The notes beneath the pieces were generated by a model. The model searched no databases and was not told where the DNA came from. It was given only the letters and a program-made list of their open reading frames with translations. A program made the translations under genes and the position numbers. From Microvirga massiliensis (GTDB lineage Bacteria > Pseudomonadota > Alphaproteobacteria > Rhizobiales > Beijerinckiaceae), in assembly GCF_001006805.1 (NCBI RefSeq), contig NZ_LN811366.1, positions 12,437 to 71,476 on the forward strand: 59,040 bases of DNA, written 5' to 3'. Shown in pieces: positions 17,417 to 25,988 of the stretch. Position 1 is the stretch's first letter. Each line of letters begins with the position of its first letter.

Positions 17417-18289
17417 ATGCTCCTTTCCGCTCTCGTCACGGGACTCGCGCTGGGGAGCATGTACGGGCTCCTCGCGCTCGGCTTCCACGTCACCTACGCC
17501 GTCTCGGGCACGGTCAACTTCTCCCAGGGCAGCTCGATGACCCTCGGGGCCGTGCTCGGGTTCTTCTTCATCGTCCTCTGGGGATGGCCGGTCGCACTCG
17601 GCGCTCCCGCAGTGCTTCTGCTGTGCGCGATCTACGGCCTCGCCGTTGAACGCTTCGCTGTTCGTCCATTCGTGCAGCGCGGCTCGGATAGCTGGCTGAT
17701 GGCGACGGTTGCCGTCGGAATCATCCTCGACAACGTCGTCCTCTTCACGTTCGGCAAGGAGCCGCGGAGCTTTCCATCGAGTCTGGCGATTAAGCCGATT
17801 CAGCTCGCCGAAGGCGCCGGCGTCTATCCGCTTCAGATCGTGATTCCGATCGTGGGCTTCGCACTCGCGGCGGCGCTCCACTTCCTGGTTCGGCGGACAC
17901 GACTCGGCATCGCCATGCTCGCGGTGGTGCAGAATCCCGATGCGGCGCAACTCATGGGCATCGATGTGCGCCGCTCCGTCGCCGTCAGCTACGCGGCCTC
18001 CGCAGTGCTTGCGGGAATCGCCGGACTTCTGATCGCGCCGCTGTTCAACGTCTCCTCCGACATGGGCACGCTGTTCGGTCTCAAGGCCTTTGCGGCTGCC
18101 ATCATCGGTGGCCTCGGGAGCGCGTGGGGTGTGATGATCGCCGGCATCTGCCTCGGGCTGATCGAGGTCTTCGTCACCACGCTTCTGGGCTCGGTCTACA
18201 CGCAGATTCTCACCTTCGCCGCCGTCATCCTCATTCTCGTCGTGCTGCCGCATGGGCTGCTCGGCCGGGCCGGAGTGAAGAAGGTATGA
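17417..18289 (+). CDS. Liv-type ABC transporter permease (LivH-like)
   Basis: A 290-residue inner-membrane permease, mostly hydrophobic, with the LivH features GLALGSMYGLLALGFHVTYAVSGTVNFSQG near the start and RRTRLGIAMLAVVQNPDAAQLMGIDV in the cytoplasmic EAA-like loop. It forms the channel with the permease half of the next protein. It lies 32 bases after the binding-protein gene and overlaps the next gene by four bases (ATGA). Confidence 0.93.
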   Translation: MLLSALVTGLALGSMYGLLALGFHVTYAVSGTVNFSQGSSMTLGAVLGFFFIVLWGWPVALGAPAVLLLCAIYGLAVERFAVRPFVQRGSDSWLMATVAVGIILDNVVLFTFGKEPRSFPSSLAIKPIQLAEGAGVYPLQIVIPIVGFALAAALHFLVRRTRLGIAMLAVVQNPDAAQLMGIDVRRSVAVSYAASAVLAGIAGLLIAPLFNVSSDMGTLFGLKAFAAAIIGGLGSAWGVMIAGICLGLIEVFVTTLLGSVYTQILTFAAVILILVVLPHGLLGRAGVKKV

Positions 18290-20835
18290 CCCGTTTCAGG
18301 CTCCTCCTCGTCCTCGTGCTTCTCGCCGCGGCGCTAGCTTATACGGCGATTACGGACAGCTATGGCGTCTTCCTCGTGGCCACCACGGCGCTGACGGCCA
18401 TCGCCTGCATCGGGCTCAATGTCCTCCTGGGCCTCGCCGGTCAGGTCTCCCTTGGTCATGTCGGTTTCATAGCCATCGGAGCCTACACGACCGGCCTTCT
18501 GATGGAGAGCGCGGGCTGGCCTTTCTGGGCCACGATTCCCGCGAGCATGGGGCTCGCCGCGCTCGTCGGCGGCATTCTCTCGATGCCCGCTCTGCGGGTA
18601 CGGGGGCCGTATCTCGCGATGGTGACGATCGCCTTCGGGTTCATCATCGAACACGGGGCGGTGGAATGGCGTGATCTCACCGGCGGTGGCAACGGACTGA
18701 TCCTGACGGCCAGCCCGACACTGTTCGGGATGCCGCTCGGCGAACGCGGAATCGCTATCCTCGGCGTCTGCCTCGTCGCAACTGCCCTCGTGCTGTTCGA
18801 CCGCCTGAAGGAAAGCGGCTGGGGCTTCGCGATGCGCGCTGCCCGCGACACCGAGGTCGCCGCGCGTTCGATCGGAATCGACCTTGTTTGGGTGCGCACC
18901 GCAGCCTTCATGATCTCGGCGGCGGCCGCCGCGCTCGGAGGCTCCTTGTTCGCTCCCCTGAACGGCTATATCAGCCCGAGTTCCTTTCCATTCCTGCAGT
19001 CGATCCTGCTCCTCCTGGCCGTCATGATCGGAGGCTCGGGCACGACGTTCGGGCCTGTGATCGGGGCAGCCGTCGTGGTGCTCCTGCCCGAACTGCTGGC
19101 CGATCTCGCCGAGTATCGGCTCCTGGTCTTCGGGGGACTTCTGCTCGCGGTCCTGCGCCTGGCGCCACTCGGCATCGCCGGAACGGCCGGGAACCTGCTC
19201 GGCCGCTTCCTGCCGAAAGCCGCAGCCCCGGATACCGAGCGTGTCGATGTGGAGCCCGCTCTGCGTCAGCCAGATCGGGATCTCTCGAGGCTGAGCGTCG
19301 GCGGCCTCTCGATCTCCTTCGGCGGCGTCCGGGCAGTCCAGGACGTGTCACTGGAGGCTCTCCCTGGGCAGGTGACGAGCATCATCGGCCCGAATGGCGC
19401 CGGCAAGACGAGCGCGTTGAACCTCCTGTGCGGGTTCTACAAACCCGATTCGGGCAAGGTCGCGCTGGGCACGGACGACATCACCGGCCTGCCGTCGCAC
19501 GCCCTCGCTCGCCTCGGCGTCGCGCGTACATTCCAGACGACGCAACTCTTCGGAACGCTGACCGCGACCGAGAACGTCATGCTCGCGGCACGCAGCGGGC
19601 GGCTCGGCGGCCTCGTGACGCCGCTCGGGAGCGCGCCGGGCGATCCCGCGTCAGAGGCCTTCGCGCGCTCGCTTCTCGATTTCGTCGGAGCCGGGGAGGG
19701 GCTCGAACGCCCCGCCTCGGCCTTGCCGCATGTCGAGAAGCGACTCGTGGAGATCGCCCGGGCGCTCGCCCTCCGTCCGAAAGTGCTCCTGCTGGATGAG
19801 CCGGCGGCCGGCCTGTCCTATGCCGACAAGCAGCGCCTCGTCGCATTGTTGAAGCGGATCGCCGAGCTCGATGTGACCGTGATCCTCGTCGAGCATGACA
19901 TGGGCATGGTGATGACGCTCTCGGACCAGATCGTCGTGCTCGACGCCGGACGCCGCATCGCCGCAGGGGTGCCGGAGGCCGTCAGGACCGATCCGGCAGT
20001 GCGCAAAGCCTATCTCGGCGAGGGTGCCGGAACGCATCGTCCGGATCGCGCAGTCGCTTCACGGGCTTCGGGCGCACAGGCTCCCGTCCTGGAGGCCGAT
20101 CACGTCGATGCGGGTTATGGCGCCTCCCAGGTGCTCACGAATATCGCCATCGAAGTCGGAAGCGGCGAGGCGGTTGCGGTGCTCGGAGCGAACGGCGCCG
20201 GCAAGACGACCCTGATGCGTGCGCTCGCGGGCCTTCAACCGCCGAGGGCCGGTGGCACGATCCGTCTGAAGGGCGTTCCCATCCACACTTACACGGCCCA
20301 TCAGCGCGCCCGGGCCGGGCTGGTGCTGGTCCCGGAGGGCCGTCAGGTCTTTCCGGAACTGACGGTCCTCGAGAACCTGAAGCTTGGGGCCTTCGCGCGC
20401 ACTGGGGCCAATATCGATTCGGAAATCGAGGGCATGTTCGAGCGCTTCCCGCGCTTGCGCGAGCGAAGCCGACAACGTGCGGGTCTTCTCTCCGGCGGAG
20501 AGCAGCAGATGCTGGCAGTTGCGCGCGGCCTCATGACGGGTCCGGTGGTGCTCATGCTGGATGAACCGTCGCTGGGCCTTGCCCCGAAAGCCGCGGACGA
20601 GTTGTTCGAAGCCCTGGGTCGGCTTCGGAACGAAGGCATGACGCTCGTCGTCGTCGACCAAATGGCCGGCCATGCCCTGGCGCTCGCCGATCGGGCCTAC
20701 CTCCTGGAGACCGGCGCAGTGGTCAAAGCCGGATCCGCGCACGAACTCGCCCACGATCCAGCGCTCGAGCAAGCGTATCTCGGTGGCTCGTCGGAAGCGC
20801 CTTCTCAAGCGGAGAGCCGCGCCTCGGTTGCCTAA
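18286..20835 (+). CDS. Fused LivM permease - LivG ATPase - LivF ATPase
   Basis: An 849-residue protein carrying three transporter subunits in one chain. Residues 1-315 are a LivM permease (IGLNVLLGLAGQVSLGHVGF; RVRGPYLAMVTIAFGFI). Residues ~335-585 are a LivG ATPase with Walker A GPNGAGKTS (~370) and Walker B VLLLDEPAAGL (~500). Residues ~600-830 are a LivF ATPase with Walker A GANGAGKTT, signature LSGGEQQM and Walker B VLMLDEPSLGL. The LivG half has no canonical LSGGQ: the place reads ALPHVEKRLVEIARAL. The start at 18286 overlaps the stop of the LivH gene. LivM-LivG fusions are common; this three-way fusion is unusual. Confidence 0.92.
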   Translation: MTRFRLLLVLVLLAAALAYTAITDSYGVFLVATTALTAIACIGLNVLLGLAGQVSLGHVGFIAIGAYTTGLLMESAGWPFWATIPASMGLAALVGGILSMPALRVRGPYLAMVTIAFGFIIEHGAVEWRDLTGGGNGLILTASPTLFGMPLGERGIAILGVCLVATALVLFDRLKESGWGFAMRAARDTEVAARSIGIDLVWVRTAAFMISAAAAALGGSLFAPLNGYISPSSFPFLQSILLLLAVMIGGSGTTFGPVIGAAVVVLLPELLADLAEYRLLVFGGLLLAVLRLAPLGIAGTAGNLLGRFLPKAAAPDTERVDVEPALRQPDRDLSRLSVGGLSISFGGVRAVQDVSLEALPGQVTSIIGPNGAGKTSALNLLCGFYKPDSGKVALGTDDITGLPSHALARLGVARTFQTTQLFGTLTATENVMLAARSGRLGGLVTPLGSAPGDPASEAFARSLLDFVGAGEGLERPASALPHVEKRLVEIARALALRPKVLLLDEPAAGLSYADKQRLVALLKRIAELDVTVILVEHDMGMVMTLSDQIVVLDAGRRIAAGVPEAVRTDPAVRKAYLGEGAGTHRPDRAVASRASGAQAPVLEADHVDAGYGASQVLTNIAIEVGSGEAVAVLGANGAGKTTLMRALAGLQPPRAGGTIRLKGVPIHTYTAHQRARAGLVLVPEGRQVFPELTVLENLKLGAFARTGANIDSEIEGMFERFPRLRERSRQRAGLLSGGEQQMLAVARGLMTGPVVLMLDEPSLGLAPKAADELFEALGRLRNEGMTLVVVDQMAGHALALADRAYLLETGAVVKAGSAHELAHDPALEQAYLGGSSEAPSQAESRASVA

Positions 20836-20842
20836 GAGAAAG

Positions 20843-20864
20843 TCGCAGCGCCACCCTGCGATTT
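20843..20864 (+). terminator. Possible weak terminator after the Liv operon
   Basis: A six-base-pair stem (TCGCAG / CTGCGA) with a seven-base loop lies just after the stop codon at 20835 and is followed by only three T residues. It is small for a strong intrinsic terminator. Confidence 0.3.
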
Positions 20865-21028
20865 GCCGTCATTAAGCTCGTACCTCTTGTCTCTGGTCGC
20901 TCGCCAAGAGTCGTAGAGTTGCGCGCGATATCTCCTCGCGGCCAGAGCACAATCAGTGATCCAGGGCATGCCTCCTCTCCCCCACGTGATGCCGAACGAA
21001 AGCGCTGCTCATGGATGCGCAAACCGAC

Positions 21029-21056
21029 TTGACTTAAGTAAGCGTTCGCTTACAAA
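21029..21056 (+). promoter_or_regulatory. Promoter with regulon operator, site 2
   Basis: On the plus strand: -35 TTGACT (21029-21034), 16-base spacer, -10 TACAAA (21051-21056). The inverted repeat GTAAGCG-TT-CGCTTAC at 21038-21053 is a perfect palindrome here and occupies the spacer and -10. It lies 46 bases before the first start codon of the carbamoyltransferase operon. Binding would block RNA polymerase directly. Confidence 0.78.
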
Positions 21057-21101
21057 TTTTCGCATGGCCGTAAGGAGCTGCCGGAGCATGAGGCAAAGCG
21101 C

Positions 21102-21305
21102 ATGACTGACGAACGGTTCGAGGATCACCCAGCTGCCGGAAACGGCGATCTCCTGACGGGTCCGGTCAAAGTGGTGAATATCGGTCTGGCGAGCTTCGCG
21201 GAGGAGCTCAAGACGGCGGGCGTACCTGTCATTCAAGTGGCTTGGTCGCCTCCGGCCGGTGGCGATCCCGATCTCGCCGATCTCGTTTCCAAACTCGGCG
21301 CCTGA
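21102..21305 (+). CDS. Small protein equivalent to the C-terminal module of AllF/FdrA
   Basis: A 67-residue protein with the core VKVVNIGLASFAEELKTAG followed by QVAWSPPAGGDPDLADL. From memory, the end of E. coli FdrA (AllF) reads VAVINIGLRSFALELQ, then YQWSPVAGGNKKLARLL. The segment fused to the C-terminus in E. coli is thus a separate gene here, placed first in the operon, and the AllF protein at 22567 ends before it. The ATG has GAGG eight bases upstream. It lies 14 bases before allG. I infer that it assembles with AllF/AllG as a subunit of the carbamoyltransferase. Confidence 0.82.
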   Translation: MTDERFEDHPAAGNGDLLTGPVKVVNIGLASFAEELKTAGVPVIQVAWSPPAGGDPDLADLVSKLGA

Positions 21306-21319
21306 GCCTCGAGGCCAGC

Positions 21320-22570
21320 ATGCAAAAAATCGAAGAAGCCAATCGGGAAGCTCTGCGCCGCATCCTGGAGGGCGACCCCGTCCTGATCGATGTGGTTCCG
21401 GCGCACAGCGTCATTCCCGCCCTTCGAGATCAAGCTATCCTCCATGCCGGGCCGCCGATTGAATGGGAGCGGATGTGCGGCCCGATGCGGGGAGCGATTG
21501 CCGGAGCGATCGTTTTCGAGGGCTGGGCTCCAAACCTGAACGTCGCGACCGAGTTGGCGCGATCCGGCGCGGTGGCTTTCCACCCGAACCACCACTTCGA
21601 CGCCGTGGGCCCGATGACTGGAATGACCACCCGGTCGATGCCCGTCATGGTCGTCGAGAATCGCCGGTTCGGGAACCGCGCCTATTGCACGATCAATGAG
21701 GGCCTCGGCAAAGTCATGCGCTTCGGTGGCAATGACGCGGAAGTCCTCGGTCGTCTGGCATGGCTGCGGGATGTCCTCGGGCCTGCCCTTGGCGCAGCCG
21801 TCCGGGGCGCCGGTGGGATCGAGCTGAAGGGGATCATCGCCCGCGGCCTGACGATGGGCGACGAGATGCACCAGCGCAACGTCGCCTGTACCGGCATTTT
21901 CTTGCGCCAACTCGCCCCCTGGCTCGCGCGCGCATGTCGGGATGGCGAGCAACTCGCCGACATCCTGGCTTTCATCGGCGGCAATGATCAGTTCTTCCTG
22001 AATGTCGCGATGGCGATGGGCAAGGCCATCATGGACCCGGTGCGTGGGATCGAAGGTTCCTCGGTCGTCACGGCCATGTGCCGCAACGGGACTGACTTCG
22101 GCGTCCGGGTGAGCGGAACGGGAGACACGTGGTTCGTGGCTCCCGTCGAGATGCCCGAGGGGCTCTACTTTCCGGGCTTCGGGCCGGCAGACGCCAATCC
22201 CGACATGGGTGACTCGGCCATCGTCGAGGCCATCGGCCTCGGCGGCTTCGCGATGGCAGCCGCTCCGGCGGTCGCGGGCTTCGTGGGGGCAGGCTCGGCC
22301 TCGTCCGCCGCGCTCTTCACGCAGGCCATGCGGGAAATCACCGTCGGCGAGAACCCGGAGTGGACGATCCCGACGCTCGATTACGCCGGGGTGCCGACGG
22401 GAGTCGACATTCGCCTCGTGGTCGATACGGGGCTTGCGCCCGTCATCAATACCGGAATCGCACACAAGGAGCCCGGCGTCGGCCAGGTTGGCGCCGGCGT
22501 GGTACGGGCTCCCATGGCGTGTTTCGAGCAGGCGGTGCGGGCGCTGGCGGAGAGGCTTGGAGTGAAATGA
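21320..22570 (+). CDS. allG: Oxamate carbamoyltransferase subunit AllG (YlbE, DUF1116)
   Basis: A 416-residue DUF1116 protein. Family segments seen: REALRRILEGDPVLIDVVPAHSVIP, ILHAGPPIEWERMCGPMRGA, KGIIARGLTMGDEMHQRN, GMGKAIMDPVRG-like AMGKAIMDPVRGIEGSSVVTAMCRNGTDFG, and DIRLVVDTGLAPVINTGIAHKEPGVGQVGAG. In E. coli, AllF, AllG and AllH together form the oxamate carbamoyltransferase that splits oxalurate with phosphate into oxamate and carbamoyl phosphate. The chosen ATG (21320) matches the start of the domain; a longer in-frame extension overlaps the preceding small gene and is not family-like. It overlaps allF by four bases (ATGA). Confidence 0.9.
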   Translation: MQKIEEANREALRRILEGDPVLIDVVPAHSVIPALRDQAILHAGPPIEWERMCGPMRGAIAGAIVFEGWAPNLNVATELARSGAVAFHPNHHFDAVGPMTGMTTRSMPVMVVENRRFGNRAYCTINEGLGKVMRFGGNDAEVLGRLAWLRDVLGPALGAAVRGAGGIELKGIIARGLTMGDEMHQRNVACTGIFLRQLAPWLARACRDGEQLADILAFIGGNDQFFLNVAMAMGKAIMDPVRGIEGSSVVTAMCRNGTDFGVRVSGTGDTWFVAPVEMPEGLYFPGFGPADANPDMGDSAIVEAIGLGGFAMAAAPAVAGFVGAGSASSAALFTQAMREITVGENPEWTIPTLDYAGVPTGVDIRLVVDTGLAPVINTGIAHKEPGVGQVGAGVVRAPMACFEQAVRALAERLGVK

Positions 22571-24051
22571 GCGAATTCGTTCTCAACGAGATCCGGAAGG
22601 GATTCTACCTCGACTCCGTGGCGCTGATGCGCCTCTCGCGCGCTATCGCCGAGCGGCCCGGGATCACCGAAGCCGCCTTGATGATGGGCACGCCGTCGAA
22701 CAGGCAGATCCTCGCCGATGCGGGCCTCCTGGCCGAGAACGGCGCCTCCGCGCAGGGCAATGATCTCATCATCGGAATTCGCGCAGAGAGCGAGGGGAAT
22801 GCGCGCGACGCCCTGCGGGAAGCGCTCGCGCAGCTCGAGCAGCCGCGCCCCGCCGCGGGAGAGACCGAGAGCTGGAAGCCGCGGACGCTGCGTGCGGCGC
22901 TCAGGCTCATGCCCGACGCCAATGTCGCGCTCATCTCCGTGCCGGGTGAATTCGCCGCCGCCGAAGCCCGCAAGGCACTGAATCATGGTCTGCATGCCAT
23001 GATTTTCAGCGACAACGTGCCGGTCGCGAAGGAGCGGGCGCTGAAGGAGGAGGCGAGGGCGCTCGGGCGCCTCGTCATGGGACCGGATTGCGGAACGGCG
23101 ATCATCGGGGGCGTGCCGCTCGCCTTTGCGAACAGGGTGAGGCGCGGCGAAATCGGCGTGATCGGCGCCTCGGGCACCGGCATTCAGGAGGTCACGAGCC
23201 TCATCTCCGAGGCCGGCGGGGGGATCTCCCATGCCGTCGGAGTTGGCGGGCGAGACCTCAACCAGGCGGTCGGCGGGATCACGACCCTCATGGCAATTGA
23301 TGCGCTAGATGCCGACCCGGCTACTCGGCACATCGTTCTCATCTCGAAGCCGCCCCATCCCGACGTCGCACGCATGGTGCTAGCGCGGGTGGCCCGGAGC
23401 ACGAAACCGTTCACGGTGTGCTTCCTGGGAGGCAACGACGCGGGCATGCCAGCGAACGCACGCTTCGCTGGCACCCTCAAGGCCGCCGCCGAGGCGGCTC
23501 TGGGCGGAGTCGTGATCGGAACGGGGTTCAAACCGTCAATCTCTCCTTCCAGGCAAGGCATCGTCGCCGGTCTCTATTCGGGTGGGACCCTGTGCGCCGA
23601 AGCTCAGATCGTCCTGCTGCGAAACGGGCGGCAGGTCGCGTCGAATGCGGCTGTGCCCGGTTCACGTCCGCTGACGGAGGCAAACGGATCGTCGGATCGG
23701 ATCGTGGATCTCGGAGCCGACGAATATACGAAAGGGCGACCGCATCCGATGATCGATCCGTCCGTTCGTGACGACATGCTGCGCAAGACGCTGGAAGATC
23801 CGGGAATCGGAGCCATCCTCGTGGATCTCGTCATTGGGTTCGGAGCGCATATCGATCCGGCCGGACATCTGGCCTCGATCCTATCCGAATTCGGTCCGTC
23901 GCACTCTCCCGTCGTCGCATCCGTGACCGGCACGGAAGAGGATCCTCAGGTTCGGTCGTGGCAGATCGCAATCCTCAAGAATGCAGGCGTCGTCGTGGCG
24001 CCGTCCAACGAGCAGGCGGCCGAGGTCGCGCTCGCTCTGTGCCAAGGGTAG
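22567..24051 (+). CDS. allF: Oxamate carbamoyltransferase subunit AllF (FdrA)
   Basis: A 494-residue FdrA-family protein. It begins NEIRKGFYLDSVALMRLSR and contains the AllF landmarks VALISVPGEFAAAEARKAL, LGRLVMGPDCGTAIIGG, IGVIGASGTGIQEVTSLI, HAVGVGGRDLNQAVGG, and YTKGRPHPMIDPSVRDDML, which are succinyl-CoA-synthetase-like nucleotide/phosphate folds. E. coli FdrA is about 555 residues; this protein stops roughly 55 short, exactly where the module encoded at 21102-21305 would follow. Its start overlaps the allG stop, so the subunits are probably made in fixed ratio. Confidence 0.92.
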   Translation: MSEFVLNEIRKGFYLDSVALMRLSRAIAERPGITEAALMMGTPSNRQILADAGLLAENGASAQGNDLIIGIRAESEGNARDALREALAQLEQPRPAAGETESWKPRTLRAALRLMPDANVALISVPGEFAAAEARKALNHGLHAMIFSDNVPVAKERALKEEARALGRLVMGPDCGTAIIGGVPLAFANRVRRGEIGVIGASGTGIQEVTSLISEAGGGISHAVGVGGRDLNQAVGGITTLMAIDALDADPATRHIVLISKPPHPDVARMVLARVARSTKPFTVCFLGGNDAGMPANARFAGTLKAAAEAALGGVVIGTGFKPSISPSRQGIVAGLYSGGTLCAEAQIVLLRNGRQVASNAAVPGSRPLTEANGSSDRIVDLGADEYTKGRPHPMIDPSVRDDMLRKTLEDPGIGAILVDLVIGFGAHIDPAGHLASILSEFGPSHSPVVASVTGTEEDPQVRSWQIAILKNAGVVVAPSNEQAAEVALALCQG

Positions 24052-24064
24052 AGGGGGAAATTTC

Positions 24065-25033
24065 ATGGCCAGCATCGAGGAAACGCCATCGCGCCTTCTG
24101 GTCGCGATCGGCGGTAACGCCACCCATCCGGAGAATATCCGCGGCACGTCCGACGAGCAGAAGGATCTTGCGGCCCGCACTGCGCAGGCGCTTCTTCCGC
24201 TTGCGCAGTTGGACAACGAGCTGGTCGTGACCCACGGCAATGGCCCGGTGGTCGGGAAGATCTTGATGCGGCAGGCACTGACACGAACCCGCATCCCGCC
24301 CATGTCGCTCGACATCTGCGTCGCGCATAGCCAGGGCGGCATCGCCTATCTGCTCATGCAGGCGATGGAGAATGCCTTGCGCGAGATCGACAATCCTCGC
24401 CACGTCGCATGCCTGCTGACACAGGTCGAGGTGGACCCCGACGATCCGGCATTCGAGAATCCGACGAAGCCCGTGGGCCCATTCTTCACCCAGGAGCAAG
24501 CGGAGGACCTGAGCCGTGAGCTGGGCTGGTTCATGAAAGAGGATTCCGGCCGGGGCTGGCGGCACGTAGTACCATCGCCCAAGCCGCGTCACATCGTGGA
24601 CCTGTCATTGATCCAGGTGCTCGCCCGGCGCGGCACGATCGTCATCGCGGGCGGGGGCGGGGGCATCCCCGTGGTGCGCGGGCCGAAGGGTGTCCGTCAC
24701 GGCGTCGAAGCCGTCATCGACAAGGACCTGACTTCGGCGCACATGGCCAATGTCCTCGGCATCGGTCACATGATGATTCTGACAGCGGTCTCGAAAGTTG
24801 CCGTGAATTTCGGAAAACCCAACCAGCGCTTCCTGGACCGCGTCACGCTTCGGGAACTCAAGGCACTCCATGCCGAAGGACATTTTCCGCCGGGCAGCAT
24901 GGGCCCCAAGGTCGCCGCGGCAATCCGCTTCCTCGAAGGTGGCGGCGAACGGGTCATTATCGGTCATCTCGACGAAGCCATGGCAGCGCTCCGGGGCGAG
25001 ACAGGAACGCACATCGTGTCGGACGATGGCTGA
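24065..25033 (+). CDS. allK: Carbamate kinase (AllK/YbcF-like)
   Basis: A 322-residue amino-acid-kinase-fold carbamate kinase: LLVAIGGNATHPEN, ELVVTHGNGPVVGKILMRQ, IVIAGGGGGIPVV, GVEAVIDKDLTSAHMAN, VAVNFGKPNQ and FPPGSMGPKVAAAIRFLEGGG are all family signatures. It transfers phosphate from carbamoyl phosphate to ADP, giving ATP plus carbamate (then ammonia and CO2). Set between allF and allH, it should use the carbamoyl phosphate released by the carbamoyltransferase. The ATG at 24065 has AGAGGGGG upstream. It overlaps allH by eight bases. Confidence 0.94.
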   Translation: MASIEETPSRLLVAIGGNATHPENIRGTSDEQKDLAARTAQALLPLAQLDNELVVTHGNGPVVGKILMRQALTRTRIPPMSLDICVAHSQGGIAYLLMQAMENALREIDNPRHVACLLTQVEVDPDDPAFENPTKPVGPFFTQEQAEDLSRELGWFMKEDSGRGWRHVVPSPKPRHIVDLSLIQVLARRGTIVIAGGGGGIPVVRGPKGVRHGVEAVIDKDLTSAHMANVLGIGHMMILTAVSKVAVNFGKPNQRFLDRVTLRELKALHAEGHFPPGSMGPKVAAAIRFLEGGGERVIIGHLDEAMAALRGETGTHIVSDDG

Positions 25034-25982
25034 GTCGACGACAGCTCCGTTCGAGATCATCGATATCGGACAAGTCGCGCAGCGCGCCCTTGTGAATGGC
25101 GCCAGCGGTCGGGTAGAGGCGGTGTTCGCACGCAGCTTCTACATGGTCGTGGACGGCCAGTGGATCTGTTTCGGCCCTGATGAATTGGGCTCTGGTCCGC
25201 TGAATGTGCTCTACAGACCATCGCTCTCATGCTCCAAAGAACTCTATTGGCCGATGCGCGGGGATTCCGTTCGGGTGCTGAGGGACGCATTGCAGGTCGG
25301 CTGCGGCATCTTCGTCGAGGTCGGCCGGATTGCTGAGCCGAGCCCGGTGGCAATCCCGGACTGGAACATTGGGACTCTGGACGCGGGGCTTCAGGCGCTC
25401 GACGCTTTGGAAGACGGGATGTTCCCTTCGGAGGGACTGGCCCCTTTTTGCCGGGCGAGGGCAGGACACGCACGGTCGGCGATACTCGTCCGCACGCGCG
25501 GACCGGTCGCCCGTCTGAGCGATCTAGTCCGAGCGAGAGCGGCCGGTCTTCGGGACGAACGCGATCTCGATGCAGAACCGTTGTTATCTCTTCTCGGGCT
25601 GGGGCCGGGACTGACCCCGTCCGGCGACGACCTGCTCGGCGGCGCGCTGGTCGCGTTGCAGGCGCTCGGCTTGGACGAACTTCGGGATTCGATCTGGGAC
25701 GTCCTGCGCGCCCGCGCGATGACGAATACGAACGAGATCAGCTTCGCGCATCTCGCGGCGGCCGCCGAAGGGCATTGCTCTGCCGCATTGCGCCGCGTCC
25801 TGAATACGCTCATGAACGGGTCGATCGGCGACTTGCAGTCCGCGCTGTGGGCCGTCAGTCGCATCGGACACACCTCCGGGTGGGATGCACTCGCCGGTAT
25901 CCTCATCGTGCTGCGCGCCTTCCGCGATGCACGGTTGGATCCGACGGCTGTTCACCTCTTCAACTCCGCTCACCTCCATTGA
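25026..25982 (+). CDS. allH: Oxamate carbamoyltransferase subunit AllH (DUF2877)
   Basis: A 318-residue DUF2877 protein identified by the hallmark LLGLGPGLTPSGDDLLGGALVAL and by N-terminal VFARSFYMVVDGQWICFGPDELGSGPLNV. The E. coli partner is about 271 residues; this one is somewhat longer. The start at 25026 overlaps the end of the carbamate kinase gene, as expected for translational coupling. It is the third component of the carbamoyltransferase. It ends six bases before the next gene. Confidence 0.88.
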   Translation: MAESTTAPFEIIDIGQVAQRALVNGASGRVEAVFARSFYMVVDGQWICFGPDELGSGPLNVLYRPSLSCSKELYWPMRGDSVRVLRDALQVGCGIFVEVGRIAEPSPVAIPDWNIGTLDAGLQALDALEDGMFPSEGLAPFCRARAGHARSAILVRTRGPVARLSDLVRARAAGLRDERDLDAEPLLSLLGLGPGLTPSGDDLLGGALVALQALGLDELRDSIWDVLRARAMTNTNEISFAHLAAAAEGHCSAALRRVLNTLMNGSIGDLQSALWAVSRIGHTSGWDALAGILIVLRAFRDARLDPTAVHLFNSAHLH

Positions 25983-25988
25983 GGAATC

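Noticed and set aside
21242..21319. N-terminal extension of AllG from an upstream in-frame start
   Set aside because: The extension overlaps the 67-residue gene in another frame and is Arg/Ser-rich; the domain begins at 21320.
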